The notes under the pieces: generated by a model | What the model saw: only the letters and a program-made list of their open reading frames with translations | Told to the model about the DNA's origin: nothing | Databases searched by the model: none | Assembly (NCBI GenBank): GCA_018065895.1 | Contig: JAGHSK010000017.1 | Location: 1 to 64,000 of the forward strand | DNA length: 64,000 bases | Direction: 5' to 3' | DNA from: Candidatus Cacconaster equi | GTDB taxonomy: Bacteria; Bacteroidota; Bacteroidia; Bacteroidales; UBA932 | Translations under genes and position numbers: made by a program | In this document: positions 59,112 through 64,000 of the stretch, in pieces | How the letters are laid out: each line of letters opens with the position of its first letter | Position numbering within the stretch: position 1 is the first letter of the stretch

Positions 59112-59726
59112 TTAGTTGTTATGCTTAATGTTCTTGAATGGAAGACCGAACTCGCGAAGCAGAGCGTAAGCCTCTTCGTCCTTGGTTGCGGTGGTCACGA
59201 AAGTAATCTCCATACCCATTACCTTGGTAATCTTGTCGATATCAATTTCAGGGAAGATGATCTGCTCCTTAACACCGAGAGTGTAATTTCCTCTACCGTC
59301 GAAATTCTCAGCGATTCCTTTGAAATCTCTGATTCGAGGGAGTGAAACAGCGATAAGTCTTTCGAGGAATTCATACATCTTCACACCACGGAGAGTCACC
59401 TTAACGCCGATAGGCATTCCCTTACGGAGTTTGAAGTTTGAAATATCCTTGCGTGAGATGGTCTGAACAGCCTTCTGACCTGTAATGGTAGTAAGTTCCT
59501 GCTGAGCGACATCAATAAGCTTCTTGTCCTGAGTTGCACTGCCGATTCCCTGGTTGATGGTAATCTTGGTGAGCTTTGGAACCTGCATGACTGTTGAGTA
59601 CTTGAACTCCTTCATCAGCTTATCAACGATTTCTTCTTTATATTTCTTCTGAAGAGAAGGAACATAACCGATCTGCTCCATTGTTGGCCCCTGTGGAGCT
59701 ACTGGTGCTTTTTCTTTCTTTGCCAT
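59112..59726 (-). CDS. rplE: 50S ribosomal protein L5
   Basis: [40 protein letters not shown]. Confidence 0.98.
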   Translation of the reverse strand: MAKKEKAPVAPQGPTMEQIGYVPSLQKKYKEEIVDKLMKEFKYSTVMQVPKLTKITINQGIGSATQDKKLIDVAQQELTTITGQKAVQTISRKDISNFKLRKGMPIGVKVTLRGVKMYEFLERLIAVSLPRIRDFKGIAENFDGRGNYTLGVKEQIIFPEIDIDKITKVMGMEITFVTTATKDEEAYALLREFGLPFKNIKHNN

Positions 59727-60046
59727 TATTTAACCTCCTCACCTGATTTTTTAGCGTAGCGTACAAGTTTGCCTTTGTCGTTGAGACGGCGTCCAATCTT
59801 GGTGGCACCACCCTTGACAGGGTCAACTACCTGAAGATTTGAAACGTGTATGCCGGCTTCCTGTTTAACGATTCCACCCTGCGGGTTCTTTGCGTTTGGT
59901 TTGGTATGTTTGCTAACCATGTTGACTCCCTCAACAATGGCGCGGCTTTTCTCTGTAAGCACCTCGAGAACCTTTCCGGTCTTTCCCTTGTCGTTCCCGG
60001 CGTTTACATATACCATATCGCCTTTCTTTATGTGTAACTTTGTCAT
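59726..60046 (-). CDS. rplX: 50S ribosomal protein L24
   Basis: [22 protein letters not shown] (KOW). Confidence 0.97.
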   Translation of the reverse strand: MTKLHIKKGDMVYVNAGNDKGKTGKVLEVLTEKSRAIVEGVNMVSKHTKPNAKNPQGGIVKQEAGIHVSNLQVVDPVKGGATKIGRRLNDKGKLVRYAKKSGEEVK

Positions 60047-60058
60047 GATTCTAACCTC

Positions 60059-60424
60059 CTATAGTACTTCCGGGGCAAGTGAGACGATTTTCATATAATT
60101 GTCACGCAATTCACGTGCAACCGGACCGAAGATACGTGTTCCGACAACCTCATCAGCTTTTGTCAACAATACACAAGCATTGTCATCAAAACGGATGTAT
60201 GAACCATCGGGACGACGGATTTCCTTCTTTGTACGAACTACTACAGCGTTTGAAACTGCACCTTTCTTAGTGTTTCCACCAGGGATAGCACTCTTTACGG
60301 CAACAACGATTTTGTCACCAACACTGGCATAACGACGGCGTGTACCGCCAAGGACACGGATGCAAAGAACCTCCTTTGCTCCTGAATTGTCCGCCACCAT
60401 CAAACGTGATTCTTGCTGTATCAT
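60059..60424 (-). CDS. rplN: 50S ribosomal protein L14
   Basis: [27 protein letters not shown]. Confidence 0.98.
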   Translation of the reverse strand: MIQQESRLMVADNSGAKEVLCIRVLGGTRRRYASVGDKIVVAVKSAIPGGNTKKGAVSNAVVVRTKKEIRRPDGSYIRFDDNACVLLTKADEVVGTRIFGPVARELRDNYMKIVSLAPEVL

Positions 60425-60426
60425 GA

Positions 60427-60681
60427 TTATTTAGCTTTTTCTACGATTTCTACTAATCTCCAACGTTTAGTCTTGCTCAACGGACGGGTTTCCATGATGC
60501 GGACGGTATCGCCCTCACCGCACTCGTTGTTTTCATCCTGAGCGACGAACTTTGTGGTTTTATTTACGAACTTACCGTAAATAGGGTGCATCTCTTTAGT
60601 TTTTACAGCAACTACAATAGATTTTTCCATTTTGTTGCTAACCACAATCCCGATTCTTTCTTTACGAAGATTTCTTTCCAT
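60427..60681 (-). CDS. rpsQ: 30S ribosomal protein S17
   Basis: [37 protein letters not shown]. Confidence 0.98.
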   Translation of the reverse strand: MERNLRKERIGIVVSNKMEKSIVVAVKTKEMHPIYGKFVNKTTKFVAQDENNECGEGDTVRIMETRPLSKTKRWRLVEIVEKAK

Positions 60682-60694
60682 AGGACCTCTATTA

Positions 60695-60889
60695 TTAGTT
60701 CTGTTTTTCTTTCTCGGCGAGAACTGTCATCATACGGGCGATGTCAGCTTTTGCTTTCTTGATGGTAGAAGTATTTTCTAATGGAGAGATCGTATGGTTG
60801 ATCTTCATACGATTCAAGTTCTGTTTTTCAACTTCAAGACGTTCGCGCAAATCCTTTACGGCCATCTCATTCAATTCTTGTTTCTTCAT
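60695..60889 (-). CDS. rpmC: 50S ribosomal protein L29
   Basis: [56 protein letters not shown]. Confidence 0.96.
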   Translation of the reverse strand: MKKQELNEMAVKDLRERLEVEKQNLNRMKINHTISPLENTSTIKKAKADIARMMTVLAEKEKQN

Positions 60890-60905
60890 CGTCTTAAACT
60901 TCTAA

Positions 60906-61325
60906 TTATTCAACATAGTCTCTTCTGATCACGAACTTGGTGGAAACAGGGAGTTTCTGTGCGCCAAGACGAAGGGCTTCCTTTGCAACCTCCATCGGAA
61001 CACCTTCTGCTTCAATGAGCATACGGCCCGGAGTGATAGGAGCAACGAAACCTTCAGGATTACCTTTACCTTTACCCATACGAACCTCGGCCGGCTTTCT
61101 TGTGTATGGCTTATCAGGGAATACGCGAATCCAAATCTTACCTTCACGTTTCATGTAACGAACTACAGCCTGACGGGCGGCCTCAATCTGTTGGCCTGTC
61201 AGCCAGCAGCTTTCAAGGGTCTTGATACCGAAAGATCCAAAAGCCAACTGACTACCTCTGTGAGCAAGGCCTTTCATACGGCCTTTCTGCTGTCTTCTAA
61301 ATTTGGTTTTCTTTGGTTGTAACAT
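60906..61325 (-). CDS. rplP: 50S ribosomal protein L16
   Basis: [38 protein letters not shown]. Confidence 0.98.
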   Translation of the reverse strand: MLQPKKTKFRRQQKGRMKGLAHRGSQLAFGSFGIKTLESCWLTGQQIEAARQAVVRYMKREGKIWIRVFPDKPYTRKPAEVRMGKGKGNPEGFVAPITPGRMLIEAEGVPMEVAKEALRLGAQKLPVSTKFVIRRDYVE

Positions 61326-61403
61326 CTCTTTATAAATTAAATTATTTTTTAAGTTCTTAACTATCAGTCCTTTAGCCTATTCTGGGCATACCGGACAGGG
61401 TTG

Positions 61404-61433
61404 CAAAGATACACAAAAAAAACAAATACCAAA
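61404..61433 (-). promoter_or_regulatory. Putative promoter of the rplP-rplQ operon (TTTG-N18-TATCTTTG)
   Basis: TTTG at 61430-61433 and TATCTTTG at 61404-61411 on the minus strand; about 78 nt leader to the rplP ATG. Confidence 0.7.
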
Positions 61434-61471
61434 AACTTTTGCGAATATTTCGACAAAAATTTTTGGTATTT
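61424..61471. repeat. 18-bp inverted repeat (17/18) with 12-nt centre; candidate terminator hairpin of the dipeptidase gene
   Basis: AAATACCAAAAACTTTTG-CGAATATTTCGA-CAAAAATTTTTGGTATTT; followed on the minus strand by GTTTTTTTTG. Confidence 0.8.
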
Positions 61472-61534
61472 AATCTACTGATTTATCAGTCTCTTACAGG
61501 AAGTGAAGACTCCCGTAAAAATGACATTTTCGAC

Positions 61535-62626
61535 CTACTTGGAAGCGTTCATTTCAGCTGCCACCTTTTCAACCTGGCGCATCACCCTGAGGATATTGCC
61601 GCCCCAGAACATACGGAGCTCCTTCTCCGTCCAACCCCTGCGGAGGAGTTCGACAGTGATATATTTCATTTTGGAGGCATCCTCCAGCTGAGCCATTCCA
61701 CCACCGCCGTCAAAGTCTGTACCTATGCCGACATATTGTGGGCCGACAAGGTTCTTTATATAATCGACATGGTCACAGAAGACCGAAATATTGACCTGTG
61801 GATGAGGCAGGCGGGACAAGGCCCAACGTCCTGACGTCACCTGTATCACTCCGCCATTGGCGGCAATCGCATATATCTCCGCATCCTTCAGATTGCGTGG
61901 GATATCCTTCAATGAATAAACGCAGGAATGAGAAGCGATTACAGGCGCTTTGCTGTACTGGATACAGTCAATGAGGGTTTCTGTCGATGCATGGGATATG
62001 TCCACAAGGATGCCGAGACGGTTCATCTCCTTCACCACCTCTTTTCCGTACGCCGACAGCCCGTGGTATGCTGTGACGGAATCCTGCGACGAGTCACATA
62101 TGTCATTGTGATAATTGTGGCACAAGGTAATGATGCGGGTTCCCAGATCATAAAAATCCTTCAATTTGCCTATGTCAGTGCCTATTGGAAAGCCGTTTTC
62201 CAATCCCATTATGAAACTCAGTTTCCCTTCTTTCTTGCAGCGTTCTATGTCAGCGACACTGTAGGCTACCTCCATCTCGGAAGGATTCTGTGCAATATAG
62301 TCACGAATCCCCTTCATCCTGGCGATGGCGTAATCATACGACTTGGCACGGTTCTCATCGGTCAAAGCTCTCTGCCCCACGAAAATCGGATAGAAGCAGC
62401 AATCAACGCGCCCTGCCTTCAAATTTTCCGGACAAGCCTGAATCTCCTGATGACTCTTCCCGGGTTTGATCATTTCCAATGCAGTGTCGGTATGTGTATC
62501 GACAGATATCACTCGGTCGTGAATCTTCCCGGCCTTTTTCAGAAGAGCAGCTTCATCACTCTGCGGCATAAAGCCCATTGCCGCCAGGAGTGAACAAACA
62601 AGAAAAAGATGCAAAACTTTTTTCAT
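61535..62626 (-). CDS. Exported membrane dipeptidase (renal dipeptidase-like, M19)
   Basis: Signal peptide; VISVDTHTDTAL, LVDISHAST, VIASHSCVYSL, GIGTDFDGGGG. Confidence 0.9.
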   Translation of the reverse strand: MKKVLHLFLVCSLLAAMGFMPQSDEAALLKKAGKIHDRVISVDTHTDTALEMIKPGKSHQEIQACPENLKAGRVDCCFYPIFVGQRALTDENRAKSYDYAIARMKGIRDYIAQNPSEMEVAYSVADIERCKKEGKLSFIMGLENGFPIGTDIGKLKDFYDLGTRIITLCHNYHNDICDSSQDSVTAYHGLSAYGKEVVKEMNRLGILVDISHASTETLIDCIQYSKAPVIASHSCVYSLKDIPRNLKDAEIYAIAANGGVIQVTSGRWALSRLPHPQVNISVFCDHVDYIKNLVGPQYVGIGTDFDGGGGMAQLEDASKMKYITVELLRRGWTEKELRMFWGGNILRVMRQVEKVAAEMNASK

Positions 62627-62632
62627 CCCATA

Positions 62633-63991
62633 TTATTTTTTCAATTGTTCCTTTGGAATCCACCATTTGAGATATTTTGACAGAACTATCAAAAATACCG
62701 ATATGGCCAGACATATGAGCATCATCCCCAAGCCTTTGCCATTGGCAAACATTACAGGCACCAGTGAAATCAGTATGATTTCAACCGGGGCGCACGGCAG
62801 ATATGCCAAAGCGTAATCGTCCATAGCCTTCGATGCCATCTTAGGGTCAACTATTCTCAAAAGAGCTATTCCCATTGCCATCGTGCCAGTCCACCACCCC
62901 CATGCGAATATGGATTTCTCAAACCAATCCTTTCTGAACAGATGCCTCCCGAAATAGAATACCGTAAAGACTGTCACAACAATGCCGACAGCCAACAGAA
63001 CAGCTAGAGGAACAGCATATTTCACCACAACCGAAAGCTTTATGGAAGCTATTCCGAAGGCAACCAGCAGATCTGTGGAAAAACTGCTGATGCTGCTGGC
63101 CGTCTTTCCATCAATATATTTCGAAACCTGTGTCTTATTGAAGATGATCTTCAATATCAGGCCCACAACGAACGCGCAACTGAAGACAGGAAGTTCAAGC
63201 TCCGGTGCAAGCATCTTGACTCCCTTGCTGAACATATACCCTCCGAAAGCAGCTACAATCACAAGGGCGAAATGGAACGTGAGGGAATCAATCGAAATGG
63301 GCGAAGTGGTTGCAGTTCCCAGAGGATCCCTTTTCTCTTCAGGAAGGAGACCGCTGCGAAGTTCATCCGGCAGATCCCCGAAATCCGTTATGTACGATGT
63401 CTGTTTGTTTTTTGCAGCCATTTTAATGAACACCAATCCTCCGACAATTGCAAGAATGACACCGATTGTAGCCGTAGTCATACCGAGGCTGCCTGCTTCA
63501 TCCCATCCTAATCCGTCAAAAGCAGTACCGATAGCAGCAGCAGTGCCGTGGCCGCCATAGAACCCTGTAGGGAGCATCACGCCAAAAGCGTCATTAAGGT
63601 TCGGCCAGATAGCCTTCATCACAAGAAGGCCGAAAATTCCCATCAGTGCCCATTGGAAAAGCATTCCGAACTGGGAATATGCCCACATCGGCCCTACTCT
63701 GCCAGCAACCTCCTTCATCTTGAAGGAAGGTGCGGAAAGAGGAAGTGCACCGAAAACCATCGCTATCAGAACGGCGGGATAGACTGATATCGAACTTGAC
63801 ATAGGGAGCCATCCAAGCCCGTTCGGGCCGAAAGCAAGGCCAAGAACGCCAGCTATCATACTCGGTGGAATAAACAGTCTTTGAATCAATTTTACCTTGG
63901 CCCTTATGAGTTTGCCTATCAGCAGAAGGCCCATTATTATTCCCAAGTCCGAAAAGAGGACCCATGGAGTGAAAGTGGTGACATCGAACAT
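62633..63991 (-). CDS. GltS-like sodium:glutamate symporter
   Basis: Multi-TM, FYGGHGTAAAIGTAF motif and duplicated inverted topology typical of GltS. Confidence 0.82.
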   Translation of the reverse strand: MFDVTTFTPWVLFSDLGIIMGLLLIGKLIRAKVKLIQRLFIPPSMIAGVLGLAFGPNGLGWLPMSSSISVYPAVLIAMVFGALPLSAPSFKMKEVAGRVGPMWAYSQFGMLFQWALMGIFGLLVMKAIWPNLNDAFGVMLPTGFYGGHGTAAAIGTAFDGLGWDEAGSLGMTTATIGVILAIVGGLVFIKMAAKNKQTSYITDFGDLPDELRSGLLPEEKRDPLGTATTSPISIDSLTFHFALVIVAAFGGYMFSKGVKMLAPELELPVFSCAFVVGLILKIIFNKTQVSKYIDGKTASSISSFSTDLLVAFGIASIKLSVVVKYAVPLAVLLAVGIVVTVFTVFYFGRHLFRKDWFEKSIFAWGWWTGTMAMGIALLRIVDPKMASKAMDDYALAYLPCAPVEIILISLVPVMFANGKGLGMMLICLAISVFLIVLSKYLKWWIPKEQLKK

Positions 63992-64000
63992 TTATATTCC

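Noticed and set aside
50636-61325. Search for inserted foreign genes inside the ribosomal operon
   Set aside because: Internal gene order is canonical for Bacteroidetes; only the upstream break and the rpsN-rpsH spacer stand out.
1-64000. CRISPR arrays, IS elements, integrases, toxin-antitoxin or defence islands
   Set aside because: No direct-repeat arrays, transposase/integrase motifs or defence-type genes were found by reading the frames.

Overview
This 64 kb window looks like a Bacteroidales chromosome segment. The evidence is a SusC/SusD pair, TAnnTTTG-type promoter elements, an RnfBCDGEA operon and the Bacteroidetes gene order secY-map-infA-rpmJ. It is almost entirely protein-coding core genome. 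I see no rRNA, CRISPR array, IS element or prophage; there are two adjacent tRNAs (Ala-GGC and Pro-CGG). Main blocks: SusC/SusD; an OstA-like/SurA-like outer-membrane biogenesis cluster plus guaB; an exported dipeptide epimerase with an NlpC/P60 lipoprotein; radical SAM, pnp, rpsO, glyA and trmH; tRNAs; rnf and dnaB; two tandem LytM/M23 proteins; alaS; an LptG-Fmt fusion; a queG/GSCFA/dual-phosphatase/tgt/lptF operon; an MFS transporter; an alpha-2-macroglobulin-like protein; a ribosomal-protein operon from rplP to rplQ; and a dipeptidase with a GltS-like symporter. The most noteworthy observations are: (1) a single ORF joining an LptF/LptG permease to methionyl-tRNA formyltransferase; (2) a single exported ORF joining a histidine acid phosphatase to an endonuclease/exonuclease/phosphatase domain; (3) the S10-spc-alpha ribosomal operon broken exactly between rpsC and rplP, with a dipeptidase gene in place of rpsC and a promoter built into a long hairpin; (4) repeated fused terminator-promoter modules; (5) a tandem M23 pair in which one copy has lost a catalytic His (HLH to CLH); (6) a possible periplasmic L-Ala-D-Glu salvage route with a Tat-signal epimerase. 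Names are from motif and family recognition only; no searches were run.
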